Assembly: GCF_025725725.1 (NCBI RefSeq)
Contig: NZ_CP107020.1
Span: forward strand, 186,001-250,000
Source of the DNA: Brachybacterium huguangmaarense
Lineage (GTDB): Bacteria > Actinomycetota > Actinomycetes > Actinomycetales > Dermabacteraceae
DNA length: 64,000 nucleotides
Direction: 5' to 3'
The notes beneath the pieces were generated by a model. The model made no database searches and was not told the DNA's origin. It saw only the letters and a list, made by a program, of their open reading frames with translations. Numbering within the stretch: the first letter of the stretch is position 1; each line of letters begins with the position of its first letter. Below are positions 40,677 to 50,237 of this stretch, in pieces. The translations under genes were made by a program, and so were the position numbers.

Positions 40677-41558
40677 TCAGACGACGAGGCCGACGAGGTG
40701 GACGAGGACGGCGAAGCCGTTGAGCAGCACGTGCCCCAGCACGCACGCCTCGAGGCGACGCCATCGCCTCCAGATGAGCCCGAGGGCGAGCCCCGTCGTG
40801 CCCTGGAGCGTGATCGCCTGGAGCGCGTCGGCCCACAGGGGGCCGTCGCCGTGCGAGGTCGCATGCATGAGCCCGAACAGGAGGGAGGCCCACAGCAGTC
40901 CCGCCGTCGGCCCGCACCACGCCTCGAGCCGGGTCTGCAGGAGCCGGCGGTAGAGCAGCTCCTCCCCGAAGCCCGCCGTGAGGGCGGTCGCGACCGCCGC
41001 GACCAGGAGCGGGGCGAGCGGGGGCCACGCGGGCGGGGCGCCCTGCGAGAGGGGGCCGACGGTCGAGGTGACGCCCAGCAGCACGGCGGGCAGCAGCGGC
41101 ACCCACCACCGCGGCGACGGCTGTTCGATCGTGAGGCTCGGCCCTCCCCGCCGCGCGAGCAGGCCGAGGGCGGTCAGCGGGACGAGGATGAACAGCACCG
41201 CCTTGACGAGCACGTAGTCCTCGGGGAGCGGCAGGAACGGCACGAGCGCCGGGAAGCCGAGGGCGACGAGCAGCAGGCCCGCCGTCTCCGCCCGCAGCCG
41301 CCGCGGGCGCCGGGGCACGACCCGGGAGGCGCCGGCTCCTCGCGGCAGCGCGAGCGTCAGCCCGACGGCCAGGACGCTCGGGATCAGGAGCAGCAGGACC
41401 GGTCGGGGCGCGTAGCCGGGATCGGAGGAGACGACGACGCCGTCGGGGTGGCGGACGAGCGTCGTCACGATCGCGACGGCGAACAGCGCCGCGGGCACGG
41501 CGACGAGCAGGCGGGTCCGCGGTCGTCGCCCCGCCGCGGCGTCAGGTTCGGGGATCAT
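40677..41558 (-). CDS. CPBP-family intramembrane metalloprotease
   Basis: A 293-residue membrane protein with about eight helices and the Abi/CAAX-protease motifs: FGEELLYRRLLQTRL (EExxxR), FGLMHATSHGDGPLWA (FxxxH) and a final HVLLNGFAVLVHLVG (HxxxN). These residues form the zinc site inside the membrane. Substrates of stand-alone bacterial members are mostly unknown. The start at ATG 41558 avoids a long charged head. It is transcribed in the same direction as the sucCD genes but after their terminator. Confidence 0.85.
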   Translation of the reverse strand: MIPEPDAAAGRRPRTRLLVAVPAALFAVAIVTTLVRHPDGVVVSSDPGYAPRPVLLLLIPSVLAVGLTLALPRGAGASRVVPRRPRRLRAETAGLLLVALGFPALVPFLPLPEDYVLVKAVLFILVPLTALGLLARRGGPSLTIEQPSPRWWVPLLPAVLLGVTSTVGPLSQGAPPAWPPLAPLLVAAVATALTAGFGEELLYRRLLQTRLEAWCGPTAGLLWASLLFGLMHATSHGDGPLWADALQAITLQGTTGLALGLIWRRWRRLEACVLGHVLLNGFAVLVHLVGLVV

Positions 41559-41619
41559 CCGTCCATCGTGCGGGGCGGCGCGGGGCGGCGCCTCCTCCGG
41601 AGGGACGAGATCCGACACG

Positions 41620-41654
41620 ACGGGCCCCGGCACGTCGTGCGTGCCGGGGCCCGT
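41620..41654 (-). terminator. Terminator of sucCD
   Basis: A perfect 14-bp stem (ACGGGCCCCGGCAC at 41620-41633 with GTGCCGGGGCCCGT at 41641-41654) and a 7-base loop, 22 bp after the sucD stop on the minus strand. Confidence 0.75.
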
Positions 41655-41675
41655 GGCGGGTGCTCGAGCGGGTGC

Positions 41676-42566
41676 TCAGCCCTTGTTCTTGATGATCTCG
41701 CGCATCAGGTCGGCGGCCTCGGTGGGGGTCTTGCCCACCTTGACGCCGGCGGCCTCGAGGGCCTCCTTCTTGGCCTGGGCGGTGCCCGCGGAGCCCGAGA
41801 CGATCGCGCCCGCGTGGCCCATCGTCTTGCCCTCGGGGGCGGTGAAGCCCGCGACGTAGCCGACGACCGGCTTGGTCATGTGCTCGGAGATGTACGCGGC
41901 CGCGCGCTCCTCGGCGTCGCCGCCGATCTCGCCGATCATGACGACGGCCTCGGTCTCCGGGTCCGCCTCGAAGGCCTCGAGGGCGTCGATGTGGGTGGTG
42001 CCGATGACGGGGTCGCCGCCGATGCCGATGCACGTCGTGAAGCCGATGTCGGACAGCTCGTACATCATCTGGTAGGTCAGGGTGCCCGACTTCGAGACGA
42101 GGCCCAGCTTTCCGGCGCCCGTGATGTTGGCGGGGATGATGCCGGCGTTGGACTGCCCGGGGCTGATGATGCCCGGGCAGTTGGGGCCGATGATCCGGGT
42201 GGTGCCGGAGGCCAGGGCGGCGTTGACGAACTCCGCGGAGTCCTTGACCGGGATGCCCTCGGTGATGACGATGAGCAGCCCGATGCCGGCCTCGATGGCC
42301 TCCATCGCGGCGCCCTTGGCGAACTTCGGCGGGACGAAGACGACGGAGACGTCGGCGCCCGTCTTCTCCATCGCCTCGGCGACGGAGCCGAACACGGGGA
42401 CGGAGTGGCCGCCCTCGAAGTCGACGCTCGTGCCGGCCTTGCGGGGGTTCACGCCGCCGACGACGGCGGTGCCCGAGTCGAGCATGCGCTGGGAGTGCTT
42501 CATGCCCTCCGAGCCGGTCATGCCCTGGACGATGACCTTGCTGGTGCTGTCAAGGAAGATCGACAT
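41676..42566 (-). CDS. sucD: Succinyl-CoA synthetase alpha subunit
   Basis: SucD carries the phosphohistidine of succinate-CoA ligase in the TCA cycle. The 296-residue protein has the CoA-binding Rossmann start [39 protein letters not shown], and the active-site His in [17 protein letters not shown] near residue 247. It follows sucC by 12 bp and ends before a strong hairpin terminator. Confidence 0.96.
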   Translation of the reverse strand: MSIFLDSTSKVIVQGMTGSEGMKHSQRMLDSGTAVVGGVNPRKAGTSVDFEGGHSVPVFGSVAEAMEKTGADVSVVFVPPKFAKGAAMEAIEAGIGLLIVITEGIPVKDSAEFVNAALASGTTRIIGPNCPGIISPGQSNAGIIPANITGAGKLGLVSKSGTLTYQMMYELSDIGFTTCIGIGGDPVIGTTHIDALEAFEADPETEAVVMIGEIGGDAEERAAAYISEHMTKPVVGYVAGFTAPEGKTMGHAGAIVSGSAGTAQAKKEALEAAGVKVGKTPTEAADLMREIIKNKG

Positions 42567-42578
42567 GGTGGGTGGGGC

Positions 42579-43748
42579 TCACTTTCCGTTCGCGGCCAGC
42601 TCGGCGACCTTGGCGGCGCCGCCGTCCATGGTGTCCGCGAGCGTGACGAGGGGATGGTTGGCGTCGGCGAGGATCTGGCGACCCTCCTCGACCTTGTTGC
42701 CGTCCAGGCGCACGACGAGCGGCTTGGTGGCGGTGTCGCCGAGCTTGTCGAGCGCTCCCACGATGCCGTTGGCGACCGCGTCGCACGCGGTGATGCCGCC
42801 GAAGACGTTGACGAACACGGCGCGCACCTGGTCGTCGCCCAGGATCACGTCGAGACCGTTGGCCATGACCTCCGCGGAGGCGCCGCCGCCGATGTCGAGG
42901 AAGTTCGCGGGCTTCACGCCGTGCGCCTCACCGGCGTAGGCGACCACGTCGAGGGTGGACATGACCAGGCCCGCGCCGTTGCCGATGATGCCGACCTCGC
43001 CGTCGAGCTTGACGTAGTTGAGGTCGAGCGCCTTGGCCTTGGCCTCGAGCGGGTCCTCGGCCCGGGCGTCGACGAGCGCGGCGTGGTCCTCGTGGCGGAA
43101 GGAGGCGTTGTCGTCGAGGGTGACCTTGCCGTCGAGGGCGACGATGTCGCCCGCGCCGGTCTTGACGAGGGGGTTGACCTCGACGAGGGTCGCGTCCTCG
43201 CCCTGATACACGTCCCACAGCCTCTCGAGCACGGGCGCGATCTTGCCGCCGGTCTCGGCGTCGAAGCCCGCGGCCTCGACGATCCGGGCGGCGGTGGCCT
43301 CGTCGATCCCGACGTTGGGGTCGACGGCGACGCGCGCGAGGGCCTCGGGGCGCTCGACGGCGAGCTGCTCGATCTCCATGCCCCCCTCCTTGGAGCACAT
43401 GGCGAGGTAGTTGCGGTTGGCGCGGTCGAGCAGGAGGGAGAAGTAGTACTCCTCGGCGATGTCGGCGCCCGCGGCGATCATGACGCGGTGGACCGTGTGG
43501 CCCTTGATGTCCATGCCGAGGATCTCGGCGGCCTTCTGCTCGGCCTCCTCGGGCGACTTCGCGACCTTGACGCCGCCGGCCTTGCCGCGGCCGCCGGTCT
43601 TGACCTGGGCCTTGACGACGACCACCGGGGTGCCGAGCTGCTGGGCGGCCGCCTTGGCGGCCGCGGGATCCTCCGCGACGACTCCTCCGAGCACGGGCAC
43701 GCCGTGCTTCTCGAAGAGGTCGCGGGCCTGGTATTCGAACAGGTCCAC
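42579..43748 (-). CDS. sucC: Succinyl-CoA synthetase beta subunit
   Basis: SucC is the nucleotide-binding half of succinate-CoA ligase. The 389-residue protein starts [19 protein letters not shown] (ATP-grasp head), has [20 protein letters not shown] (nucleotide loop), and the C-terminal ligase domain with [26 protein letters not shown] and [10 protein letters not shown]. The stop is 12 bp before sucD. Next to pcrA on the larger scale this matches the actinobacterial order pcrA-sucC-sucD, though here about 8 kb of other genes intervene. Confidence 0.96.
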   Translation of the reverse strand: MDLFEYQARDLFEKHGVPVLGGVVAEDPAAAKAAAQQLGTPVVVVKAQVKTGGRGKAGGVKVAKSPEEAEQKAAEILGMDIKGHTVHRVMIAAGADIAEEYYFSLLLDRANRNYLAMCSKEGGMEIEQLAVERPEALARVAVDPNVGIDEATAARIVEAAGFDAETGGKIAPVLERLWDVYQGEDATLVEVNPLVKTGAGDIVALDGKVTLDDNASFRHEDHAALVDARAEDPLEAKAKALDLNYVKLDGEVGIIGNGAGLVMSTLDVVAYAGEAHGVKPANFLDIGGGASAEVMANGLDVILGDDQVRAVFVNVFGGITACDAVANGIVGALDKLGDTATKPLVVRLDGNKVEEGRQILADANHPLVTLADTMDGGAAKVAELAANGK

Positions 43749-43902
43749 GGGTGATTGTTCCTCTCGATGTCGACAGGGGGCGGCCGATCGCCGTGCGACC
43801 GGGGGACCGTCCCTGGTAGAGCAAGCAGGGCAAGCCTAACGTCACGGCGTGCCCGGAGGGCTCGCCCAGGGAGCGGGGTGGCCGCGCGGCTACGATGGGG
43901 CG

Positions 43903-44190
43903 GTGGCTCCCCGATCCCGGTCCTTCACCGGACGGATCCGCGATCAGCTCCTCTTCAGCGTGGTCGCGGTCGTCGTCCTCTTCATCGCGCTGCGCCTGCT
44001 GGGCGTGCGGTCCACCGTCCCGAGCCTCTTCCTGTCGGTGCTGCTGACGCTCGCGCTGAACGTCGGACTCTCGTACTGGGGTGAGGCGCGGGCCCGCAGC
44101 GCGCGGCGCCGATCCGCGACCCGGCCGGCCCGCGGCACGACCCGCCATACCGGCGGCGGGGACATCCGCTGGCGCGACGAGGACCGCTGA
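43903..44190 (+). CDS. Small two-helix membrane protein (unknown)
   Basis: A 95-residue protein from GTG 43903. It has a basic head (APRSRSFTGRIRDQL), two membrane helices at about residues 14-32 (LLFSVVAVVVLFIALRLL) and 38-54 (VPSLFLSVLLTLALNVGLSYW), and a long Arg-rich tail. The layout is like the DUF4229 protein at 7360, but the sequence is not clearly the same family. It precedes the next membrane-protein gene by 27 bp on the same strand. Confidence 0.6.
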   Translation: MAPRSRSFTGRIRDQLLFSVVAVVVLFIALRLLGVRSTVPSLFLSVLLTLALNVGLSYWGEARARSARRRSATRPARGTTRHTGGGDIRWRDEDR

Positions 44191-44217
44191 GGGCGCCGGA
44201 GAGCGTGAGGAGCTGAG

Positions 44218-44814
44218 ATGGCCGACTGGAAGACGTACGCGAAGGCGGCGGGCAACACCGCCCGCAAGCAGGGCGCGGCGGCGCGATCGAGCGCCTCGGT
44301 CTACACGCGCGCTGCGCGCAGCACCGCCCAGCGCCAGGCGCCCGAGGCGCAGCGCGCGATCCGGCGCTCGCGCGACGGGGCGCGGCGCACCGCGGCCGCC
44401 TACACCGTCGTCGCCGGGCGGCGTGCGCGCCGGGCCCGGCTCGGGCAGCGGCTCAAGAACGCGTTCCGCGATGCCGTGCTGGTCGGCGCCTCGCTCGGCG
44501 CGATCTGGTTCATCGTCACGCGCACGGGCGCGCAGATCCCCTTCGCCGCGGTCGCCGCGGTGATCCTCGTGCTCATGGTGGTGCGCTTCGGCTATGCGCT
44601 GTTCGCCCGCACGGACACGACCGTCGACGAGGACAACGACCTGGCCGGCGGCTTCGGCGAGCGGTGGGACAGCGCGGACGACGACGAGCGGGAGTTCGAC
44701 CCGCGCGAGGCCGCGGAGCACGAGGCCCGCGCACGTGAGGCCCGGGCACGCGAGACCGCGGCGGTCGAGGCCGAGGAGCCGGCGCCGCGGTCGAGGAGCC
44801 GGCGCCGCCGCTGA
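44218..44814 (+). CDS. Membrane protein with basic helical head and acidic tail (unknown)
   Basis: A 198-residue protein starting MADWKTYAKAAGNTARKQGA. Residues 1-80 are basic, Ala-rich and helical, two helices follow (AVLVGASLGAIWFIV and FAAVAAVILVLMVVRFGYALF), then an acidic segment (TTVDEDNDLAGGFGERWDSADDDE) and charged repeats. The ATG at 44218 follows GTGAGGAGCTG. I do not recognise a family. Coupled position with the preceding small membrane protein suggests one transcript. Confidence 0.6.
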   Translation: MADWKTYAKAAGNTARKQGAAARSSASVYTRAARSTAQRQAPEAQRAIRRSRDGARRTAAAYTVVAGRRARRARLGQRLKNAFRDAVLVGASLGAIWFIVTRTGAQIPFAAVAAVILVLMVVRFGYALFARTDTTVDEDNDLAGGFGERWDSADDDEREFDPREAAEHEARAREARARETAAVEAEEPAPRSRSRRRR

Positions 44815-44929
44815 TCGCGCCCCTCCCCGCAGGGGTTCTCGGGCGGGCCCTCCAGGGGTGACCGCGCGGGGTGACCGGGCGGGGACCTTCATCGGCCGCG
44901 GGCACGCCGGCCGCTCCTACGGTGGGAGC

Positions 44930-47728
44930 ATGCCGCCCCTGTCCCCCGCGCCGTCCCCGGATCCCCTGTCCCGCGGCGCGTGGCACCGACGCGCGTCCCG
45001 TCCGGTGCTCGCGTGGATGCTCGCCCTCGTCGTGCTCGCGCTCGTGCACCGCTGGGTGCCGCAGGCGCGCTGGCTGCTCGTGCACATGGCGACCCTGGGG
45101 CTGCTGACGACGTCGGTCATGATCTGGGCCCAGCATTTCGCCGACGCGCTCCTGCGGACGCGTGCCGACGAGGCCGCACGGCGCCGGCAGGTGCGGCGGA
45201 TCCGCGCGCTGACCCTCTCGATCCTCGTGACCTGCGCTGGCATGCTGCTCGCCGTGCCCGTGGTCACGACCGTCGGAGCGGCGGGCGTCGCGGGGACGAT
45301 GATCTGGTTCGCCGCGAGCCTCGCGCGGCAGCTGCGCGCCGCTCTGGCCGCCCGTTTCTCGCGCGTGGTCACGGGGTATGCGGTCGCGGCGTCGATGCTC
45401 GGGATCGGCGCGGGCTTCGGGGCGGCGCTCGCGTTCAGCCCGCCGCCCCGGTGGCAGGGCCGGCTGCTGCTCGCGCACCAGGCGGCGAACCTGCTCGGCT
45501 TCATCGGCACGACCGCCCTGCTCACCCTCGTCACCCTCGGGCCGACGGTGATGCGCGTGCGCATGCCGCCGTCGCTCGAGCGGTCAGTGCGCCGCACCGT
45601 CGTCGGCGCGCCGTGCGCGACGGCGGTGACGATCGCGGGCGCGCTCCTGGGATGGCCCCTTCTCGCCGCGGTGGGCGTGGCCGCCTACACGGCCCTCGTC
45701 GTCGTGGTGCTCGTCGGCCTGATCCGTGCGGCCCGCGCGGCCCGCTGGGGCTCGCTGCCGCTGTTCCCGCCGTTGTCCATGGGCGCGGCGCTCATGTGGC
45801 TGACGGGGACCCTCGTCGTCACCGTGGTCCTGCTCGTGCGCGCGCGGGTGGGGCCGTGGGGTCCGTGGGGCGCGGTCGGGGTGGGCGGGGAGCTCGGCGA
45901 GGCCGATCTGCAGGCGCTCACGGTGCCGTTCATCGGGGGCTTCGGGCTCCAGCTGCTGCTCGGGGCGATGAGCTTCCTCATGCCCACCGTGATGGGTGGC
46001 GGGCCGCGCGCGGTGCGAGCCGGCCTCGCCGAGCTCTCGCGCGGGGCGACCGGGCGCGTCGTGCTCTACAACCTGGCGCTCGTCGTCTACCTGCTCGCGG
46101 ACGGCTCGTGGACCCGGGTGCTCGCCTCGATCGCCGCGGCGGCGGTGCTCGTCGCGTTCGTGCCGCTCATGGTGCGGGCCGTCGTCATGAGCCTGCGGGT
46201 CCGCAGGGATGAGGAGACGCGTGGGGATGCGCCGAGGCGTGAGGTCACGCCGACGGACACGGTCGCGCCGACACGTGCGGCGACGGGCGACGCGGCCCGC
46301 GGCGGAGAGGCGCGCACCGCACGGCGCGATGCTCCGGCCGATCGTGAGGGAGCCGGCGGGGTCGGCCGCCGCAGCGTCGGCGCGGGGGCGGCGCTCGGTC
46401 TGGCCGGCGCGCTCGGCGTGCTGGCCGGCGGGCAGGCGCTCGATCACCGTGGGACGGGCGGGGGAAGAGCGGCGGCCACCGGGACGCCGGGCACCGATGC
46501 AGCCGCTCCGTCGGGGCGCACCGTGCGCGCCTCGCTCTCGGCGCACGACATGCGGTTCACCCCTGACCGCGTGACGGCGCGCCGCGGGGACCGAGTGGTC
46601 CTGACGGTGACCAACGACGATCCGACGATGCCGCACGACCTCCTGCTCGCGACCGGGGAGACCACGGGGCGGATCGCGCCGGGAGCGAGCGCGGACCTCG
46701 TCGTCGAGGTCGCCGACGGGAGCGTCGACGGCTGGTGCACGATCGTGGGTCATCGCGGCATGGGCATGGTCTTCTCCCTCGACGTCCAAGGGGCCGAGGC
46801 GGGCTCGGGCTCCTCCGAGGCGGGACGAGGAGGGGCGACGGAGACCGGCTCGACCGTCGTCTCCGTCGATCTGGCGCAGCCGCCCTCGGCGTCGTTCGTG
46901 ACGCGGGACCCTGTCGTGCCGCGCGAGCCGACGGGCGAGATCACGTTCACGGTCCGGGAGGCCGTGCAGGAGGTCGCGCCGGGTCACTCGATCCGTGCGA
47001 TGACCTACAACGGCCGGGTGATGGGGCCGGTGCTGCGCGGCGAGCTCGGGCGGGGGCTCACGGTGCATCTCGAGAACGCCGGCACGATGGGGCACTCGCT
47101 CGACCTGCATGCGGGAACGGTGTCGCCCGATGCGGTGATGCGCACGATCGCTCCTGGCGAGTCCCTCGACTACGCGATCACGACCGACCATGCGGGCATG
47201 TGGCTCTACCACTGCTCGACGATGCCGATGTCCGTGCACCTGGCCTCGGGCATGTTCGGGGCCGTCATCGTGCCGCCGGCCGGGCGCGCGCCGGTGGATC
47301 ACGAGTGGGTGCTGGTCCAGTCGGAGGGGTACCTGGGGACGGACGGCGAGGAGGTCGATGCCGACAAGATCGCGGCCGAGCGCCCCGATGTGATCCTGTG
47401 GAACGGGCATGCGAACCAGTACGTGCACGATCCGCTGCGGGCGCGGCGGGGTGAGCGGGCGAGGATCTGGGTGATGTCGGCCGGGCCCAGTCGCTCGATG
47501 AGCTTCCACGTGGTGGGTGGTGTCTTCGACACCGTCTTCGCGGAGGGCGCGTATCTGCTGCGCGCCGAGGACGCGACCGGCGGCGGTTCGCAGGCCTTGC
47601 ACCTGGGACCTGCCCAGGGCGGTTTCGTCGAGCTCACGTTCTCCGCGAGCGGGACCTACACGGCCGTGAGCCATGCCGTCGTCGACATGGAGCGTGGTGC
47701 CCGGGCGCTCATCGTCGTCGAGGAGTGA
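44930..47728 (+). CDS. nirK: Membrane-cupredoxin-copper nitrite reductase fusion (NirK/AniA type)
   Basis: A 932-residue three-part protein. Residues 25-420 form about twelve membrane helices with His residues (LLVHMATLGLLTTSVMIWAQ, LLLAHQAANLLGF) recalling NnrS-like heme-copper proteins. A linker and Tat-like helix (GRRSVGAGAALGLAGALG) lead to a cupredoxin (about 530-620, ligands H569, C603, H608, M611 or M613). The C-terminal part is a two-domain copper nitrite reductase with every key residue present: type 1 site H722, C762, H770, M775; type 2 site H727, H761, H915; catalytic D725 and H860. It should reduce nitrite to NO outside the membrane, with the cupredoxin as a built-in electron carrier. 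The ATG at 44930 follows GGTGGGAGC. Confidence 0.85.
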   Translation: MPPLSPAPSPDPLSRGAWHRRASRPVLAWMLALVVLALVHRWVPQARWLLVHMATLGLLTTSVMIWAQHFADALLRTRADEAARRRQVRRIRALTLSILVTCAGMLLAVPVVTTVGAAGVAGTMIWFAASLARQLRAALAARFSRVVTGYAVAASMLGIGAGFGAALAFSPPPRWQGRLLLAHQAANLLGFIGTTALLTLVTLGPTVMRVRMPPSLERSVRRTVVGAPCATAVTIAGALLGWPLLAAVGVAAYTALVVVVLVGLIRAARAARWGSLPLFPPLSMGAALMWLTGTLVVTVVLLVRARVGPWGPWGAVGVGGELGEADLQALTVPFIGGFGLQLLLGAMSFLMPTVMGGGPRAVRAGLAELSRGATGRVVLYNLALVVYLLADGSWTRVLASIAAAAVLVAFVPLMVRAVVMSLRVRRDEETRGDAPRREVTPTDTVAPTRAATGDAARGGEARTARRDAPADREGAGGVGRRSVGAGAALGLAGALGVLAGGQALDHRGTGGGRAAATGTPGTDAAAPSGRTVRASLSAHDMRFTPDRVTARRGDRVVLTVTNDDPTMPHDLLLATGETTGRIAPGASADLVVEVADGSVDGWCTIVGHRGMGMVFSLDVQGAEAGSGSSEAGRGGATETGSTVVSVDLAQPPSASFVTRDPVVPREPTGEITFTVREAVQEVAPGHSIRAMTYNGRVMGPVLRGELGRGLTVHLENAGTMGHSLDLHAGTVSPDAVMRTIAPGESLDYAITTDHAGMWLYHCSTMPMSVHLASGMFGAVIVPPAGRAPVDHEWVLVQSEGYLGTDGEEVDADKIAAERPDVILWNGHANQYVHDPLRARRGERARIWVMSAGPSRSMSFHVVGGVFDTVFAEGAYLLRAEDATGGGSQALHLGPAQGGFVELTFSASGTYTAVSHAVVDMERGARALIVVEE

Positions 47729-47821
47729 GCTGCGGGGATCAGGGACCGGCGTCGTTCCGGGTCCGCGTTTCAAGCCAGGTCGCTCCTCCCCTGCAGCCCG
47801 GGACGTCGGGGCGCGGAGGTT

Positions 47822-49858
47822 CTACGGGTCGGGCGACGGGGTGGCCTCGGCGCCGGGGGCGTCATCGGTGTCGCTCTCCGGAGTGGATGGGCCTGTCGGA
47901 AGGTCATCGATGCCGAGGTCGTCGTCTGCGTGCAGTGAGCTGGTGGCTGTGGAGTCCGGTGGACGGTCGGCGGTGCCACCCGTGGTGCTGGTCCTGTGGG
48001 CTTCGGGGCTCCCGGCCTCGACATTCGAGGGATCGACGGTGTTCTCGCGGGGTCCGACGGGTCCGAGGGGCGTGAGGCGGCAGGTGGTAGTCGCGCCGCC
48101 GGGACTCGCCCACGTCACCGTCGGCGCGCCGTCACCGGTGCGGGTGGGGGTGACGATCCAGCCCGCGTGGTCCTTGAGCAGATTGCAGCGGACGCAGAGT
48201 CCCTGAGCGTTCTTGTAGGACGTGGCCCCACCGTCAGCGTGTGGGGTGACGTGGTCGATGTGCCGGACGGTCGCGTTGCACCACGGACTCGCACACGTCG
48301 ACTCCCTCCACCGCACCAGCTGCTCCAACGGCGCAGGGAACGCCCGGGCACGAGAGTCCATCGCCACCAGCTCACCCGTTCTGGGGTGCGTGTACAGCCG
48401 TCTCATGGTCGCGTTCATCGTGGCGTCGGGGTGCTCATCCCACCCCGGCTTGTTCTTGTACCCCGGTGGGCTCCCACGAAGAGTGTCGGTGATGATGTGG
48501 GCCGGGATGGGGCCGTAGCCCTCGAGGTGGGCGAGTTCCCCGCCACCGTCCGGGGCCAGGAGTGCACGGTCGGTGATGACCACGCCGATGGTGATGCGCC
48601 GGTGCCGGTAGCGATCCGTCGAACGGTGGTTGTGGTCTGAGGTGTCGGACTCGCGTTCCTGGTCTAGGCCTGGAACGTCATGATCGCGCGTGTCATCGAG
48701 CATCTCGCCGCGCCCGTCCGTATCGAGCACCGTCGTTCCACCGGGCAGCGGTACGCCCTCGAACTGAGCATCAGGCAGCGACTCGCCCGAGACAAACGGG
48801 TCCCATGCCCGATCACCGCCGGTGATCGCGTCGACCAGAGCATCAGCCTCGAGCGCCCGGACCCCGTCGATCGACCCCTGGGCACGGCGGGCTTCGGCCT
48901 CGGCGCGGAGGGCTTTGATCACCGCGCTGGCATCCACGGCCCGCACGGTCGCGGTCACCGCGACCATGTGGTCCTCCAGCAGGCGCGTCCGCACACACCG
49001 TCCCCGCGCAGCTCGTGCGGCCCGGCGCCGGGCATCATCTGGGTCCTTCGCGTCCCGCTGAGCACGGACTTCTGCCCCCAGACGGCGTGTGCCCACACCC
49101 ACCAGGCGCGCGGGATCCGCGGTCAAGACCTCATCAATGGACTCAGCGATGTCAGGGTCCACGTCATCCAGGGCAACCGCAATGGCCCGGGCCTGCTGCT
49201 CCGTGACCCGCCCCGAGGTGAGCAGGGCGAACGTGCCGGGAAGCTGGGTGACCAGGCGCTGTGACGCAGCCAGAGACATCGACGACGCCGACGGTGAGAC
49301 CCGGCGTGCCAGGCTGAGTTCCTGCGCGGCCGCACGCCCTTGCTCCGCCGCAGGAACCCCCCGTGCGGCGTCGGCGTCGGTGATCCGGGTCGCGGCCATG
49401 ACCTGCCAGGTCGCATCGAGAGCGGCGAGGGTGGAGCGGAGCTGATCGATCACCCCGACCACACCGAGAGCCTCCGCGGCAGAGCCCGGTTCGGTGTCGG
49501 TCAGGGCATCACGCATCGCCAAGGGAGCCTCCACCGCCGCGAGAGCACCCGCGATGATCGACGCCACGACCTCCCGCGCGGCACCGGCGCGGCTGAGATT
49601 CTTCGCCTGAGCGAGAACGTCCGTCAGCGCATCGCCAGCGAGGGCGGCCGGTCCGCTGCCGGCACCCGCAGAAGCAGACGGGAAGGAAACAGGCACCGCA
49701 GACCCATCGGGCAGGGGCACTGCGCCGTCGCGCTCGGGGCCAGGGGACGCACCACGCCCAGAGCCCGCCGGCAGCGCAGAACCATCCGCACCCAGCGCCC
49801 GGGCGCGCTCATCGCGCTCCGGACCCTCGGCCCTCGAATCATCCCGCATCGTCGTCAT
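47822..49858 (-). CDS. DUF222 / HNH endonuclease (13E12-repeat type), copy 2
   Basis: A 678-residue protein with a disordered head, the DUF222 region (about residues 90-320: RDALTDTEPGSAAEALGVVG, LSLARRVSPSASSMSLAAS, GRVTEQQARAIAVALDDVDP) and an HNH core CASPWCNATVRHIDHVTPHA then GGATSYKNAQGLCVRCNLLK. The Cys pairs and catalytic His are present, so cleavage is possible. The tail is acidic. It differs enough from copy 1 that recent duplication is unlikely. The ATG at 49858 lies just below a stretch with a hexanucleotide repeat and close to an insertion sequence, a setting typical of this family. Confidence 0.87.
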   Translation of the reverse strand: MTTMRDDSRAEGPERDERARALGADGSALPAGSGRGASPGPERDGAVPLPDGSAVPVSFPSASAGAGSGPAALAGDALTDVLAQAKNLSRAGAAREVVASIIAGALAAVEAPLAMRDALTDTEPGSAAEALGVVGVIDQLRSTLAALDATWQVMAATRITDADAARGVPAAEQGRAAAQELSLARRVSPSASSMSLAASQRLVTQLPGTFALLTSGRVTEQQARAIAVALDDVDPDIAESIDEVLTADPARLVGVGTRRLGAEVRAQRDAKDPDDARRRAARAARGRCVRTRLLEDHMVAVTATVRAVDASAVIKALRAEAEARRAQGSIDGVRALEADALVDAITGGDRAWDPFVSGESLPDAQFEGVPLPGGTTVLDTDGRGEMLDDTRDHDVPGLDQERESDTSDHNHRSTDRYRHRRITIGVVITDRALLAPDGGGELAHLEGYGPIPAHIITDTLRGSPPGYKNKPGWDEHPDATMNATMRRLYTHPRTGELVAMDSRARAFPAPLEQLVRWRESTCASPWCNATVRHIDHVTPHADGGATSYKNAQGLCVRCNLLKDHAGWIVTPTRTGDGAPTVTWASPGGATTTCRLTPLGPVGPRENTVDPSNVEAGSPEAHRTSTTGGTADRPPDSTATSSLHADDDLGIDDLPTGPSTPESDTDDAPGAEATPSPDP

Positions 49859-50229
49859 GCTCCCTATTCTTCCGAGGGGGTCTGACAAACGGACCCCACC
49901 CCGGAGCCCTTTTCGAGAATGTGGACAACTCTGCATGGGGAGGGAATGCGGGGGAAAAAACAGCGTGGCATCCGCGGTCGACGTCGGCGGTATATGCGCG
50001 GCGCGAGGGCGCGGGGGCGCGACGAGCACCGCCTGATCGCAAGCAGAACCCTGGCGACACAGCCCGGCCACAGCACCGGCACCAGCACCAGCACCAGCAC
50101 CAGCACCAGCACCAACACCGTTCACTCAACGCGACAGGCCCGTGCCGGAGAACTCGCCATCGACGGACCAGATGGCGACTCCACGCGCAACGTTGGCGAG
50201 GAGCGATTCATCGAGATCGCCGTGCCGAG
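49859..50229. other. 370-bp intergenic stretch upstream of DUF222 copy 2
   Basis: No convincing gene is present. It is less GC-rich near the DUF222 start (GGGAGGGAATGCGGGGGAAA region) and probably holds that gene's promoter. The hexanucleotide repeat at 50071-50118 and the half-element at 50207 lie in its distal part. Confidence 0.5.
50071..50118 (+). repeat. Hexanucleotide tandem repeat (CAGCAC)n
   Basis: Eight 6-base units from 50071 to 50118. Six are exact CAGCAC, one is CGGCAC and the last is CAACAC. Being a multiple of three it would keep frame if translated. It is placed 210-260 bp upstream of the DUF222 copy 2 start and is not inside a supported gene. Confidence 0.85.
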
Positions 50230-50237
50230 CGTTCTCG
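50207..50237 (+). repeat. Second half copy of the hairpin repeat, ending at the IS target site
   Basis: TTCATCGAGATCGCCGTGCC matches the half-element at 8545 (ATCATCGAGATCGCCCTGTCC) over its first 15 or so bases. Its last eight bases, CGTTCTCG at 50230-50237, are the left target duplication of the insertion sequence. Removing the IS places it about 30 bp from the full hairpin, as at the first site. Confidence 0.6.
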
